Below are positions 18,451 through 27,736 of a stretch of 64,000 nt of DNA, in pieces. A model generated the notes under the pieces. It saw nothing but the letters and a program-made list of their open reading frames with translations. It ran no database searches and was not told where the DNA came from. Every line of letters starts with the position of its first letter. Positions within the stretch are counted from its first letter, which is position 1. Made by a program: the position numbers and the translations under genes. Location of the stretch: NCBI RefSeq assembly GCF_012933555.1, contig NZ_JABBPK010000001.1, forward strand, positions 1,838,001 to 1,902,000, read 5' to 3'. Source of the stretch: Niallia alba (GTDB lineage Bacteria > Bacillota > Bacilli > Bacillales > Cytobacillaceae).

Positions 18451-18609
18451 TTTATCCTACTCTTAATGGACAGAGAGACTCAACTTTAAGCTTAAGAGAA
18501 TTCGTAGAAGATAGGTGGAAGATCCAACTGTCTGTAAAGGTTCTAATGATTCAACTAACCATCAATGGGGAAGGAAGGAAATTCCCTACTGATGGAAGTT
18601 TCACTTTAT
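18451..18609 (+). repeat. bcr1-like repeat, full length
   Basis: 159 bp flanked by TTTAT on both sides (18451-18455 and 18605-18609). GGACAG/CTGTCT arms retain a G-U-compatible pairing, and the 3' hairpin CCATCAATGGGGAA/TTCCCTACTGATGG is present. No gene inside; an apparent open frame across it is fortuitous. Confidence 0.85.
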
Positions 18610-18731
18610 TTTTTCGTAATATTTCGATGTGCCTCATCTTGCAAGAAACAGCACTAATTTCCCTATAATAAGGGAGAATTCTTGACCAATTAACAAATTT
18701 ATTATAAAATTTTTAATCGGAATCGTTTGGA

Positions 18732-18890
18732 TTTATCCCACTTTTAACGGACAGTAAGACTCCTCCCTAAAGCTTATGAGAATAAGAGGAAGATGGGTGG
18801 GAGATCAACTGTCCGTAAAGGTCCGATTGGTTCAACTAACCATCAGTGGGGGAGGAAGGAAAAGCCTCACTGTTGGAAGTCTCATTTTAT
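18732..18890 (+). repeat. bcr1-like repeat, full length, best TTTAT duplication
   Basis: 159 bp with perfect TTTAT at both ends (18732-18736, 18886-18890). Folding elements in order: ACGGACAGT pairing with ACTGTCCGT across the middle, GGTT-caact-AACC, and a terminal hairpin starting CCATCAGTGGG. This matches the size, target duplication and structured character described for bcr1 of the B. cereus group (from memory, no alignment run). Confidence 0.85.
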
Positions 18891-19298
18891 ATTGACACCA
18901 TAATAGGAAAAGTCTATTATTAAGTGTCGTGTATAAGTAGTAATATAGGAAACGTTCATAAAATAAATGATGATTTTCTTTAAATTAAATAGTAAATCTT
19001 TTCTTTAAATCGTAATGAATACGAAATGGTTGCAAACTAACGAGCTTTCTCAAAAAGGTATGGGGAATTAAACGGTCAATAAATGGAGAAAATAGGTAAG
19101 AGAATAGCTAAAATTATAAATATTTTATTATGGAATTTTGCGATTTTTGCTAGACTCTAATGATGGTATAAATAAGCATTTTGTTTCATCCTAATCTTAG
19201 AGGAATGTAAAACCCAACCGCAAGTTAAGATAAGCGATTTTTTGTATAAGAGATAGTTATATTAAAACAGAAATTACAAATAGAAAGGGGTAATTACT
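18891..19298. other. Leader region of znuC, with a repeat relic
   Basis: No gene. It holds the Zur-like box at 19007-19027 and, at about 19184-19232, a decayed bcr1-like 5' end (TTTCATCCTAATCTTAGAGGAATGTAAAACCCAACC-type block). The transcription start of znuC was not located. Confidence 0.5.
19007..19027 (+). promoter_or_regulatory. Zur-like box upstream of znuCB
   Basis: AAATCGTAATGAATACGAAAT matches the Bacillus Zur consensus AAATCGTAAT-N-ATTACGATTT at 18 or so of 21 positions, including the complete left half. It lies 272 bp before znuC with a repeat relic in between. It supports zinc-dependent repression of the transporter. Confidence 0.65.
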
Positions 19299-20015
19299 AT
19301 GAAACTAGCGACAGTATCGAATATTACATTTGGATATGAACATGTTCCTTCTCTTGAAGGTGTCTCTTTCGAATTAGAAAGTGGAGAGTTTGTTGGAATC
19401 ACAGGTCCGAATGGTGCAAGTAAATCTACTTTGTTAAAGCTATTATTAGGTTTACTGAAGCCTTGGTCAGGCAGTGTGAAAATAAATAAGCTTAATGCAA
19501 ATGGAAAGAAATTAACGGTAGGATATGTGCCCCAGCAAATTTCCTCTTTTAATGTTGGTTTTCCAAGCACTGTGTTAGAGCTTGTTCGTTCTGGTAGATA
19601 TCAGCGTAAGAAATGGTATGAAAGATTGAAAGACGTAGACCATGAGGCAGTGAAGAAGTCATTAGAAATGGTTGGAATGTGGGAGTATCGAAATAAGAAA
19701 GTTGGGGAGTTATCAGGAGGACAAAAGCAAAAAATTGTAATTGCGCGAATCTTGGCGTCAGAACCTGATTTACTTGTATTGGATGAACCAACAACTGGAA
19801 TGGATGCGGATAGTAGGAAAGGTTTTTATGAATTTATGAAGCACCAGGTAATTGAACATAATAGAACGGTTGTCATGGTAACACATGATCAAGATGAAGT
19901 AGAGGATTATTTAGATAAAATTATTCATATTGAGAAAGGAGAAAAAGGCGGATGGAGATGTTTGAGCTTGAATTCATGCAAAGAGCATTTTGGGCAGGTG
20001 GGCTCATTGCAATAA
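19299..20015 (+). CDS. znuC: Zinc ABC transporter ATP-binding protein
   Basis: ATPase of a high-affinity metal (zinc) importer, 238 aa. Walker A is GPNGASKST (about 35-43), the variant with Ala-Ser seen in Bacillus AdcC/ZnuC; the signature is LSGGQKQK and Walker B LLVLDEP. The C-terminus [20 protein letters not shown], Cys-containing and conserved in this subfamily, is encoded in the overlap with the permease gene, so the 64-bp overlap is real. GAAAGGGG precedes the ATG. It forms an operon with znuB. The substrate-binding gene (znuA/adcA) is not adjacent and must lie elsewhere. Confidence 0.9.
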   Translation: MKLATVSNITFGYEHVPSLEGVSFELESGEFVGITGPNGASKSTLLKLLLGLLKPWSGSVKINKLNANGKKLTVGYVPQQISSFNVGFPSTVLELVRSGRYQRKKWYERLKDVDHEAVKKSLEMVGMWEYRNKKVGELSGGQKQKIVIARILASEPDLLVLDEPTTGMDADSRKGFYEFMKHQVIEHNRTVVMVTHDQDEVEDYLDKIIHIEKGEKGGWRCLSLNSCKEHFGQVGSLQ

Positions 20016-20800
20016 TCGCACCAATCATTGGGATATATTTAGTTTTAAGAAGACAGGCATTAATGGCAGATACTTTGTCACATATCTCACTAGCTGGAGT
20101 GGCGATTGGTTTTTTCTTTCAAACGAATGTGACGCTTTCTAGTCTTCTAGTTGTTATCGCTGGGGCAATTGGGATTGAATATATGCGAAGAGCATACCAT
20201 ACGTATTCAGAAGTATCCATTGCTATCTTAATGGCAGCTGGATTGTCATTTGCTTTGTTTCTTATGAGCTTATCAAGTGGTGGAATGACGACAAGCATGG
20301 ATCAGTATTTATTCGGGAGTATCATTACAATCAGTAAACAGCAAGTAAATGTACTAGCAATTGTTACTGGAATTATTCTATTATTTTTTGTTTTCTTTAC
20401 AAGACAGATGTATATAATGACTTTTGATCAAGATACTGCTACAACTAGTGGTATTAATACAAATATGCTATCGATTGCTTTTAGTATTTTAACAGGTATT
20501 GCAATTTCCGTTATCATTCCAACTATAGGTGTGTTATTAGTTTCAGCATTGTTAGTTTTGCCTTCTGCTTTTTCCATTAAATTAGTGAAAGGTTTTAAAT
20601 GGGTATTTATCGTTGCTATTTTAGTAGCTGCTGTTAGTATTTTTACTGGCTTGTTTTCTTCTTATCATTTAGGAACTCCTCCAGGTGCAACGATTACTTT
20701 ATTATTAGTGGTTATCTTGTTAGTAGGCTTTTTAAGTCAAAAGATTTATATGATGATTCGTCGTGCATCAAGTCAGAAGAATTATAAGAATGCAGCATAA
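19952..20800 (+). CDS. znuB: Zinc ABC transporter permease
   Basis: Integral membrane subunit of the ABC-3 metal transporter family, 282 aa. About eight or nine hydrophobic helices span residues 13-272. The motif [21 protein letters not shown] (about 31-51) is the ABC-3 family signature near helix 2. The ATG at 19952 is inside the end of znuC (64-bp overlap, other frame) with AAAGGAG about 12 bases upstream, suggesting translational coupling. The Zur-like box upstream of znuC and the ZnuC variant Walker A both support zinc over manganese. Confidence 0.9.
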   Translation: MEMFELEFMQRAFWAGGLIAIIAPIIGIYLVLRRQALMADTLSHISLAGVAIGFFFQTNVTLSSLLVVIAGAIGIEYMRRAYHTYSEVSIAILMAAGLSFALFLMSLSSGGMTTSMDQYLFGSIITISKQQVNVLAIVTGIILLFFVFFTRQMYIMTFDQDTATTSGINTNMLSIAFSILTGIAISVIIPTIGVLLVSALLVLPSAFSIKLVKGFKWVFIVAILVAAVSIFTGLFSSYHLGTPPGATITLLLVVILLVGFLSQKIYMMIRRASSQKNYKNAA

Positions 20801-20897
20801 TAATAAGTAAGTAGTTCAGCTAATGTGGAGAAAATGCAAAATATTAGCCTGAATTTCCTATCAAAAAACAGCAGTATTAACACAATAAATAACATAC

Positions 20898-20930
20898 AAA
20901 AACGCTTGGTCTAACTCCAAGCGTTTTTTA
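20898..20930 (+). terminator. Terminator after znuCB
   Basis: AAAACGCTTGG-tctaact-CCAAGCGTTTT with a T6 tail. Confidence 0.9.
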
Positions 20931-20970
20931 GATCTTTCTATTTTATTCTTCAACTAAAAAACTCTTTAAT

Positions 20971-21456
20971 TTAAGCGGGTTTCTGTGCCCAAATCGTACG
21001 AAATTTGAGCATAGAAATAATCATTACTAAAGATAAGATAATCGCTCCACCATCCGTAATCGCACTTGGTAAAATCCCTAACACACCATAAACGTCGTTA
21101 ACTGTTGTCCACATTGATGAAGGTATCATAATAGGTCCAGTAGCTTGAGTGATATTTACCACTAATATAACCCACCATAAAATTCTTGAACGGCTATTTA
21201 AAGCGAATATACCTAACGCATTACCTATAATGTATAAACATCCAACAATTCTAAAACCAAATGTAAATCCTGATGCAGCACCAGCAGGGTCAGCTCCACC
21301 TGCCATTTGCATCATTGTTTCAATTAACGGCGGATTAATAATAACAAAATTATGGATAGCTGTACCAATGGTAAAAATAATGGAGCATAAAACAATAGTA
21401 ATTTGTAACTTTCTAGTTGCGGTTGAATCTGTTAATTGATATTTTGCTTTTTTCAT
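20971..21456 (-). CDS. Four-helix membrane protein of unknown function
   Basis: 161 aa with four predicted membrane helices (about 18-38, 65-85, 92-112 and 128-150) and short loops, one with MAGGADPAGAASGF. I do not recognise a family. A proper ribosome site (AAAGGGG) precedes the ATG, and the composition is that of a real membrane protein. It is convergent with znuCB, separated by that operon's terminator. No functional clue from context. Confidence 0.65.
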   Translation of the reverse strand: MKKAKYQLTDSTATRKLQITIVLCSIIFTIGTAIHNFVIINPPLIETMMQMAGGADPAGAASGFTFGFRIVGCLYIIGNALGIFALNSRSRILWWVILVVNITQATGPIMIPSSMWTTVNDVYGVLGILPSAITDGGAIILSLVMIISMLKFRTIWAQKPA

Positions 21457-21731
21457 CTAATGTATCCCCTTTCTGATTCTCCAATATTTTGCACCACTTT
21501 CAAAATCGAATAGAAGTGATATTTTTATACTCACTAAAATAATCAGTATCTCTACTTCAAATAATTTATCATTTTCCTTATATAGAATCTTGAGCCTCTC
21601 GTTCAATTTTTATATAAGTCCTGAGACTTAATCTCTAACAGCAAATTAAACTAAAACTTCTTCCGTTCCATAATCCTGCTGTGTTAGTTTAAGAACATTT
21701 CTCCATTGAAATTGAACTACTTAAATAAAAA
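21457..21731. other. AT-rich gap with no recognised feature
   Basis: Together with the repeat at 21732-22097 it makes a 660-bp gene-free stretch. Apart from that repeat I see nothing here beyond the promoter space of the membrane-protein gene. Confidence 0.4.
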
Positions 21732-22097
21732 GGTTGGGACATAACTAAATAGAGACTCTGTAAAGACGAACACTTTCTAATTTAGCTAGTAAATAGTGGC
21801 TGCTTTCGCATACTTTTTACAAGAGGAAATATGATTAGTTGGGAAAACAGAGCAGCTGGAATACACGTAGACTCCTGTGAGATTAGCGAGACAGTCTGAG
21901 ACCCCGGAGTGTGGAGGCTCATCAGCGCGAGCCCCACGGAAAGCGAAGTGCATTCCGGCTGCGGGGAACCGCACTAAACTTCATGGAAACCTCCTTTTAA
22001 AAACAAATAAAAAACCAAACAATTATACGGAACTTTCATCAGCACCTTCGTATAATTGTTCGGATTTATCCTTGGCTGGAATACGTATGTCCCAGCC
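21732..22097 (+). repeat. Interspersed GGCTGGGACATAA repeat, copy A
   Basis: 366 bp bounded by GGTTGGGACATAA and its near complement TATGTCCCAGCC. Inside are a GC-rich core (AGCGCGAGCCCCACGGAAAG with ACTCCTGTGAGATTAGCGAG) and a hairpin CAATTATACGAA-type/TTCGTATAATTG near the right end. Open frames across it on both strands are not genes. Related copies: 28551, 50130 and 57419. Confidence 0.8.
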
Positions 22098-22120
22098 TTT
22101 TTTTTGTATAAAAGAGCAGG

Positions 22121-23083
22121 TTAATAACCTTTTTGGTAGTCCACCAAATTAATCGGCAATGGTTCTTCTTTTAAATAGTGGTTTGCGTTAACCAGCAAAA
22201 TATCTTCTATAACTCTACTATTATAATGTTCTGTAGAACCAGATGTATGTGGAGTTATAATAACGTTATCCAATTCCCATAATGGGCTTGATTGCTCTAA
22301 TGGTTCTGTTTCAAATACATCTAATCCTGCTCCTAAAATCTCACCGCTTTTTAAGGCTGAGATTAAATCTTCCTCTTTCACTATTTCGCCACGCCCAATG
22401 TTGATAAAAAAGGCAGATTTTTTCATTTGGTTAAATTGCTCTTTTTGAAATAGATGGTACGTATCATCTGTTAAAGGAAGTGTGACCACTACATAATCAC
22501 AGAGAGGAAGCACTTCATTCAATTGATCTGAAGTATATAATTCATCTACATAGTCGGTAGGCTTACGTGAATTTCTTACACCGATAATATGCATATCAAA
22601 TGCTTTAGCAATTTTAGCTGTTTCAAGCCCAATTGCTCCTACGCCGATAATGCCAATTGTTTTTTTATGCGCTTCTAATTTAATATCTGTTCCGTCCCAC
22701 TTTTTGACTAGTTGATTTCGAACATAGGCATGGATATTTCTTGTAAATCCTAGTAAGAGTGCAAAAATTGTTTCGGATATAGGATAGCTATGTACGCCAT
22801 TTGCGCTTGTAATATAAATATTTTTTTTCTGCAATTGATTTAATGGGAGTGAATTTACACCTGCACTCCATGTTTGGATCCATTTCAGTTGGTCATTTTG
22901 TAATATGGTTTGTAAATTAAAGCTGCTTTTCCAGCCAACAATAATTTCGGAATCGATTAAATGGTTTTCCCAATCATCCGGTTTTAATGCATGAATGATT
23001 TGCCAGTCTGAAAATGCTGACTGAATTTTTTCCAAAAGGGAAGGATGAAGAGAATGGGTAATCAATATTTTTCTTTTATTCAT
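22121..23083 (-). CDS. NAD-dependent D-2-hydroxyacid dehydrogenase
   Basis: Oxidises a D-2-hydroxyacid or reduces the 2-keto acid with NAD(P)H; 320 aa. The nucleotide-binding motif TIGIIGVGAIGLETAKIAKA is at about 141-160, the substrate-binding Arg lies in NIGRGEIV, the Glu of the catalytic set in LDVFETEPL, and the active-site His in ITPHTSG, all in the usual order. It resembles the phosphoglycerate/glyoxylate reductase-like branch, but no substrate can be assigned. Its start has GGAG at suitable spacing. It is downstream (minus sense) of nothing obvious and divergent from the 5'-nucleotidase-type gene. Confidence 0.88.
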   Translation of the reverse strand: MNKRKILITHSLHPSLLEKIQSAFSDWQIIHALKPDDWENHLIDSEIIVGWKSSFNLQTILQNDQLKWIQTWSAGVNSLPLNQLQKKNIYITSANGVHSYPISETIFALLLGFTRNIHAYVRNQLVKKWDGTDIKLEAHKKTIGIIGVGAIGLETAKIAKAFDMHIIGVRNSRKPTDYVDELYTSDQLNEVLPLCDYVVVTLPLTDDTYHLFQKEQFNQMKKSAFFINIGRGEIVKEEDLISALKSGEILGAGLDVFETEPLEQSSPLWELDNVIITPHTSGSTEHYNSRVIEDILLVNANHYLKEEPLPINLVDYQKGY

Positions 23084-23339
23084 TTAGGGGAACACTCCTT
23101 TATCGTAAAATTTTCTAATTTCTATTGTATCAAAATATGTGATAATTGTAATGATTTTGATTATTTTCATTAAAACACACATGAAAACTAAAGAGTTGGT
23201 TAGGAAATAGAAGTATTATCGGTAGTTATTAAAGAATGAACTTGCTATAATATTAATGCTATTATTTGGTACGAATTGCTATTAGTAAAATAATGATACA
23301 TGTAGAAATGATGAATTATTGATAACAGGAGATGAAGTT

Positions 23340-24896
23340 TTGAATACAGAAGTAATTATTTTATTGACGAGTGATATTCATGGAAATATCTTCCCATTGA
23401 ATTATGGAGATAATACGTCGTCTGCTGTAGGCTTAGGAAAAGTTGCTACTGTTATAGCAAATGAAAGAGCCAAAAATCCAAATACGATTGTAATAGACAA
23501 TGGCGATCTAATACAAGGAACACCGTTAACTTATCATTATGTAAATTTTTTAGCAGACAAAAAAAATCCAATGATCACTATCTTAAATGAATTAAAATAT
23601 GATGCGGCTGTTATTGGAAATCATGAATTTAATTATGGCTTACCTATTTTAAAAAGCGCAGTCGAAGAATCGAATTTCCCCTGGCTATGTGCCAATATTG
23701 TGGAAGAAAAAACGAAAAATCCATTTTTGGGAACTCCTTATATGATTAAAACGATAAATGACTTTAAGATTGCTATCCTAGGTATAACAACCCATTATAT
23801 TCCGAATTGGGAAAATCCGCATAATATTAAAGGACTTCAATTTTATGATGCTTTTGATAGTGCGAAAGAATGGGTCAATCTCATTAAGGAGGAAGAGCAG
23901 CCAGATGTTCTTATCATCTCTTATCATGGTGGCTTTGAACGGAATCTTGAAACAGGTGAGCCGACAGAGGTATTGACTAGGGAGAATCTAGGATATACCA
24001 TTTGTAAACAAATAGATGGAGTAGATGTCCTATTAACTGGTCATCAACATCGAGAATTAACTGGGAATATAAATGGTACAGAAATCATTCAACCAAGCAA
24101 TAATGGTAAATTTGTGGGCAAAATTACATTGGTATTAGATGATAAAGGGGAAGTAATCGAGAAAAGCTCTGAATTATTATCCGTAGCAGAAGTAGAAGCA
24201 GACAAGAATATTCTTCTATTAGCAAAGGAATATGAAGAAAGTACCCAAGAATGGTTAGATACGCCAATTGGTCATATTGATGGGGATATGTTAGTAACAG
24301 ATCCAATGACAATTCGCTTAGGAGACAATCCACTTATCGAATTTCTTAATAAAGTGCAAATGGATGTAGCGAAAGTGAAAATCAGCAATACTGCCCTTTT
24401 TAATAATGCCTCGCCAGGATTTAAACCAAATGTAACGATGAGAGATATTGTATCAAATTATATTTATCCTAATACATTTAAAGTACTTGCATTAACAGGA
24501 AAAGATATTCGTGACGCGTTAGAACAAAGCGCCAAATATTTTGCCTTAAATGATGAAGGCGAGCCGATAGTTAATCCTTCTTTTGTGTATCCAAAGCCTC
24601 AGCATTACAACTATGATATGTGGGAAGGGATTGAATATATACTTGATTTATCTAAACCAATAGGACAAAGAGTCATTCTATTAAATTTTGATGGCATGCC
24701 AATAAACGAAGAAGCGATTTATGAAGTTGTAATGAATAACTATCGAGCAGGAGGCGGTGGAAATTTTTTAATGTTTAAAAATAAACCTGTTGTTCGAGAG
24801 GTTCAATTTGATGCTTCTGAATTGATTGCTAATTATATTATGGAGAGAAGAATCGTTTCTGCTACTTGTAATCATAACTGGAAAGTTATTTGGTAA
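23340..24896 (+). CDS. 5'-nucleotidase/2',3'-cyclic phosphodiesterase-type metallophosphatase
   Basis: Two-domain metallophosphoesterase, 518 aa. The N-terminal calcineurin-like domain has LLTSDIHGNIFP (about 7-18), DNGDLIQGTP, GNHEFNYG and TGHQHREL, the complete set of metal-binding motifs. The C-terminal 5_nucleotid_C domain ends with NNYRAGGGGNFLMFKN. No signal peptide, so it is likely cytoplasmic like B. subtilis YunD. The TTG at 23340 is preferred, with AGGAGA seven bases upstream; the frame could begin at 23319 without a good site. Substrate could be nucleotides or other phosphoesters. Confidence 0.85.
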   Translation: MNTEVIILLTSDIHGNIFPLNYGDNTSSAVGLGKVATVIANERAKNPNTIVIDNGDLIQGTPLTYHYVNFLADKKNPMITILNELKYDAAVIGNHEFNYGLPILKSAVEESNFPWLCANIVEEKTKNPFLGTPYMIKTINDFKIAILGITTHYIPNWENPHNIKGLQFYDAFDSAKEWVNLIKEEEQPDVLIISYHGGFERNLETGEPTEVLTRENLGYTICKQIDGVDVLLTGHQHRELTGNINGTEIIQPSNNGKFVGKITLVLDDKGEVIEKSSELLSVAEVEADKNILLLAKEYEESTQEWLDTPIGHIDGDMLVTDPMTIRLGDNPLIEFLNKVQMDVAKVKISNTALFNNASPGFKPNVTMRDIVSNYIYPNTFKVLALTGKDIRDALEQSAKYFALNDEGEPIVNPSFVYPKPQHYNYDMWEGIEYILDLSKPIGQRVILLNFDGMPINEEAIYEVVMNNYRAGGGGNFLMFKNKPVVREVQFDASELIANYIMERRIVSATCNHNWKVIW

Positions 24897-24926
24897 AGCA
24901 ATAACGTTTCTAAAGAATTATAATTG

Positions 24927-24984
24927 AAAAAATCAGTTATTATCTTTGACTAGAATGTGTATTGATAATAGCTGATTTTTTCTT
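24927..24984 (+). terminator. Terminator after the 5'-nucleotidase-type gene
   Basis: AAATCAG..TTATTATC pairs with GATAATAGCTGATTT, followed by TTTTTCTTTT. Confidence 0.85.
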
Positions 24985-25072
24985 TTCCTAAAGTTCATTG
25001 ACAAGTTCTTATATTTCCTTTTTAATATTGTTAATATTAAAAAAATTAAATGGTGTTAGGGGATGGAGATCG

Positions 25073-25786
25073 TTGAGCAAACCGATAATAGGGATAACGG
25101 GTGCATACATTTTTAAAAATAAATTTATGGAAGGTACCTATGTTCATCATGACTATCAAAATACAATTGCGGCAAATGGTGGATTACCGATTATCCTTCC
25201 ATTTGTGGAGGAGGCATTGTCTATCGAAATGGTGGATCTTTGTGATGCGGTTCTTTTAAGCGGTGGAGAAGATGTTGATCCCATCTTGTTCGGAGAAGAT
25301 CCGCATCGAAACATTGGAGATACAATTCTTTTGCGAGATCAAGTAGAGTTACAAATAATTAAAAGAGCGATGGAAACGAATAAACCGATACTAGCAATTT
25401 GTAGAGGAATTCAAATTTTAAATGTTGCTTTAGGAGGAACACTTATTCAGGATATCCCCTCTCAATTACCTGATAGTATTAAACATACCCAGTCTGTGAG
25501 CAGAAGCTTGGATTCCCATTTTGTATCAATTAAAGAGAACAGTAAATTAGCAGCAATTATTGGAGAGGGAAAAACAAGAGTAAATAGTCTTCATCATCAA
25601 GCAATTGATAGTTTAGCTGAAGATTTAGAAGTCGTTGCAACTAGCAGTGATGGTATTATTGAAGCGGTAGAACATAAAAATTATCCTCATTTTTTATTGG
25701 GAATTCAATGGCATCCTGAATCTATGGCCTCTACTAATGAAAAAATGAATCGAATTTTTGCCGAATTTATAAAAAGTATAAAGTGA
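25073..25786 (+). CDS. Class I glutamine amidotransferase-like (peptidase C26) protein
   Basis: Gamma-glutamyl-gamma-aminobutyrate hydrolase (PuuD) family, 237 aa. Starts SKPIIGITGAY, with the catalytic Cys in LAICRGIQILNVALGG (about 105-120) and His/Glu in QWHPESM near the end. LLSGGEDVDP is the family's oxyanion-side motif. The TTG at 25073 has GGATGGAG upstream; 25 further upstream codons are hydrophobic, lack a ribosome site and are not included. The last codon and stop (AAG TGA) lie at the edge of a bcr1-like insertion; before insertion the frame would have read AAA TAG, giving the same protein. Likely hydrolyses gamma-glutamyl amides; the natural substrate is unknown. Confidence 0.85.
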   Translation: MSKPIIGITGAYIFKNKFMEGTYVHHDYQNTIAANGGLPIILPFVEEALSIEMVDLCDAVLLSGGEDVDPILFGEDPHRNIGDTILLRDQVELQIIKRAMETNKPILAICRGIQILNVALGGTLIQDIPSQLPDSIKHTQSVSRSLDSHFVSIKENSKLAAIIGEGKTRVNSLHHQAIDSLAEDLEVVATSSDGIIEAVEHKNYPHFLLGIQWHPESMASTNEKMNRIFAEFIKSIK

Positions 25787-25939
25787 AACTTCCATCAGTG
25801 GGGGTTTTTTCCTTCCTCTCCCACTGATGGTTAGTTGAACCAATCGGACCTTTACGGACAGTTGACCTCCCACCTATCTTCCTCGTATACTCATAAGCTT
25901 GAGGGGGGAGTCTTACTGTCCGTTAAGAGTGGGATAAAA
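25778..25939 (-). repeat. bcr1-like repeat, full length, inverted, at a stop codon
   Basis: Flanked by ATAAA (25778-25782) and ATAAA at the far end, i.e. TTTAT duplications read on the minus strand. It has the cleanest folding: ACGGACAGT/ACTGTCCGT-type arms and a perfect 11-bp hairpin CCATCAGTGGG/CCCACTGATGG. The left duplication covers the last codons of the amidotransferase gene. Confidence 0.88.
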
Positions 25940-26106
25940 TAGGAAAATCTAACAGGATACATTAATAAGGGCTTAATAATAGAAGCTTTTTAACCATATA
26001 AGATAAAGAAATAAGTGAAAACAGAAAAAGATGAAAAAAAAGTTAGTATTAACTCCTAAAATCAGCTAAAATAATATGGTAAGACAATTTTTTAGGAGGT
26101 ATAACA

Positions 26107-26373
26107 ATGAGCGAAAAAACTTTTACTGTAATTGATGAAACTGGTATTCATGCTAGACCAGCAACATTATTAGTAAGCACTGCTAGCAAATTCAAATCTG
26201 ATATGCAAATTTCTTTCAAAGGAAAATCAGTGAACTTAAAGTCTATTATGGGCGTAATGTCACTAGGTGTACCTAAAGGTGGAGAAATTACTATTTCTGC
26301 AACTGGTGAAGATGAAGTAGAAGCAGTTGACGGTGTAGAAGCTGTCCTTAAAAAAGAAGGATTAGTTGGTTAA
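26107..26373 (+). CDS. ptsH: Phosphocarrier protein HPr
   Basis: Small phosphoryl carrier of the PTS and co-regulator of CcpA, 88 aa, exactly the usual length. His15 lies in GIHARPAT (phosphorylated by Enzyme I), and Ser46 in [12 protein letters not shown] is the HPr kinase/phosphatase site. Both are present, so it is HPr and not Crh, which lacks His15. AGGAGG lies upstream. It is alone here: no ptsI follows and no ptsG precedes, unlike the ptsGHI order of B. subtilis. A weak hairpin (TGACCC/GGGTCA, 26384-26405) follows. Confidence 0.95.
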   Translation: MSEKTFTVIDETGIHARPATLLVSTASKFKSDMQISFKGKSVNLKSIMGVMSLGVPKGGEITISATGEDEVEAVDGVEAVLKKEGLVG

Positions 26374-26924
26374 TCTTTGTTTATGACCCTCTTAAATGGG
26401 GGTCACTCTCATTAATATTTTTTTGCACTGTAATTAAAGCGGTTACATAAACAGAGATAATGATATTGTAAACAGGAAGTAAGCATTTATCCTACTCTTA
26501 ACGGACAGTAAGACTCAAGTGTAAGCTTATGAGAATACGAGTAAAATGGGTGGGAGATCAACAGTGTTAGTTTCATTTTATAATTGTAGTTATTCTTATA
26601 AAGATTTGGCTTAAAGCAGAATGGAATCATTTAAGAAGAATATTCTTTGAATGATTCCATGAAGAAAAAAGTCAGATCTTTTTTATTTTGTCTGTTTTCT
26701 AAAGATCGTTGTTTTCGTAATAGGTAAAAACTTTTAGATAGAAATACTTCTAGCAACAAACTTTGCGAAAACAGCCTTTATTTTTTGCGGCAGTTGCTGT
26801 GTTATAGATGACTTTGTAGGTGAAATTAAAATGAATAGTAATACAAATAGGTCAGTCCAGTTATTCCTCCTGTACATATTGTAAGAATTTTTAGTAAAAT
26901 ATATAAAGAATAGGGGGGAGTGGC
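26374..26924. other. Gap between ptsH and the ABC ATPase gene
   Basis: It holds the ptsH terminator-like hairpin, a near-cre sequence TTAAAGCGGTTACA (about 26432-26445, one key base off), the deletion derivative repeat at 26486-26581, and an IR-like GGAATCATT...AATGATTCC hairpin at about 26622-26660. No coding frame recognised. Confidence 0.45.
26486..26581 (+). repeat. bcr1-like repeat, internally deleted
   Basis: 96 bp with intact TTTAT on both sides. The left half (through GGTGGGAGATCAAC) is retained and then jumps to the final TTAGTTTCAT; the central arm and 3' hairpin are gone. Confidence 0.75.
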
Positions 26925-27713
26925 ATGATCGTTCAAATAAAAGATGTTGGCTTAAAAAGAAATGGCCAATGGATTCTGCAAAATATTAATTGGGAGATTA
27001 ATAAAGGAGAAAATTGGATTCTATATGGTCTTAACGGTGCGGGAAAAACAGCTTTATTAAATATGATTTGTGCCTATTATCATCCAACAGTCGGAAGAAT
27101 GGAAGTGCTAGGAAAGGTGTTCGGTAAAGCGGAGTTAGGAGGAGCCTTGAGGCGGAAAATTGGACTAGTATCAAATCGACTGCAGCAAAACTTATATGAA
27201 TCAGACAGTGCATTTGAAATTGTGCTTAGTGGAGCCTATGCTTCGATTGGCTTATATGAGTCACCAACACCAGAAATTAGGAACAAAGCGATTGAAATAA
27301 TGGGTAAGTTAGGTAGTTTATCTTACGCTGACAGACCATATAATAGCTTGTCTCAAGGTGAGCGGCAACGTATACTTATTGGAAGAGCCTTAATGGTAAA
27401 TCCTGAGCTTATTATATTAGATGAGCCAGCAACTGGTTTAGATTTTTTAGCAAGAGAACAATTACTGGACACTATTTCCGAGTTAGTAAATGAAAATAGC
27501 AGCATCATTTACGTTACGCATCATGTAGAAGAAATATTACCAGTGTTTTCTCATACCTTTCTATTGAAAGAAGGAGAGGAATTTTCCTCAGGATATACAA
27601 AAGAAATGTTGACAAGTAAGAATATGAGCAGCTTTTTTTCATTACCAGTAGAAATTATTTGGAATAATGAACGTCCACTATTGGCTAGAAGAAGCTCATT
27701 GATTGAGAACTGA
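26925..27713 (+). CDS. Stand-alone ABC ATPase, YlmA-like
   Basis: ABC-type ATPase of 262 aa resembling B. subtilis YlmA. Walker A GLNGAGKT (about 35-42), signature LSQGERQR (variant of LSGGQ), Walker B LIILDEP, and THH as the switch histidine. No membrane or binding-protein gene is adjacent, as for YlmA, so its partner is unknown and it may not be part of a transporter. GGGGGAG lies before the ATG. It is followed 23 bp later by a HAD phosphatase gene and is probably co-transcribed with it. Confidence 0.82.
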   Translation: MIVQIKDVGLKRNGQWILQNINWEINKGENWILYGLNGAGKTALLNMICAYYHPTVGRMEVLGKVFGKAELGGALRRKIGLVSNRLQQNLYESDSAFEIVLSGAYASIGLYESPTPEIRNKAIEIMGKLGSLSYADRPYNSLSQGERQRILIGRALMVNPELIILDEPATGLDFLAREQLLDTISELVNENSSIIYVTHHVEEILPVFSHTFLLKEGEEFSSGYTKEMLTSKNMSSFFSLPVEIIWNNERPLLARRSSLIEN

Positions 27714-27736
27714 GAACGAGACAAAGGAGCAGAATA

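Noticed and set aside
18375-18668. 97-codon open frame
   Set aside because: It runs across a bcr1-like repeat (18451-18609), has no ribosome site and no family resemblance.
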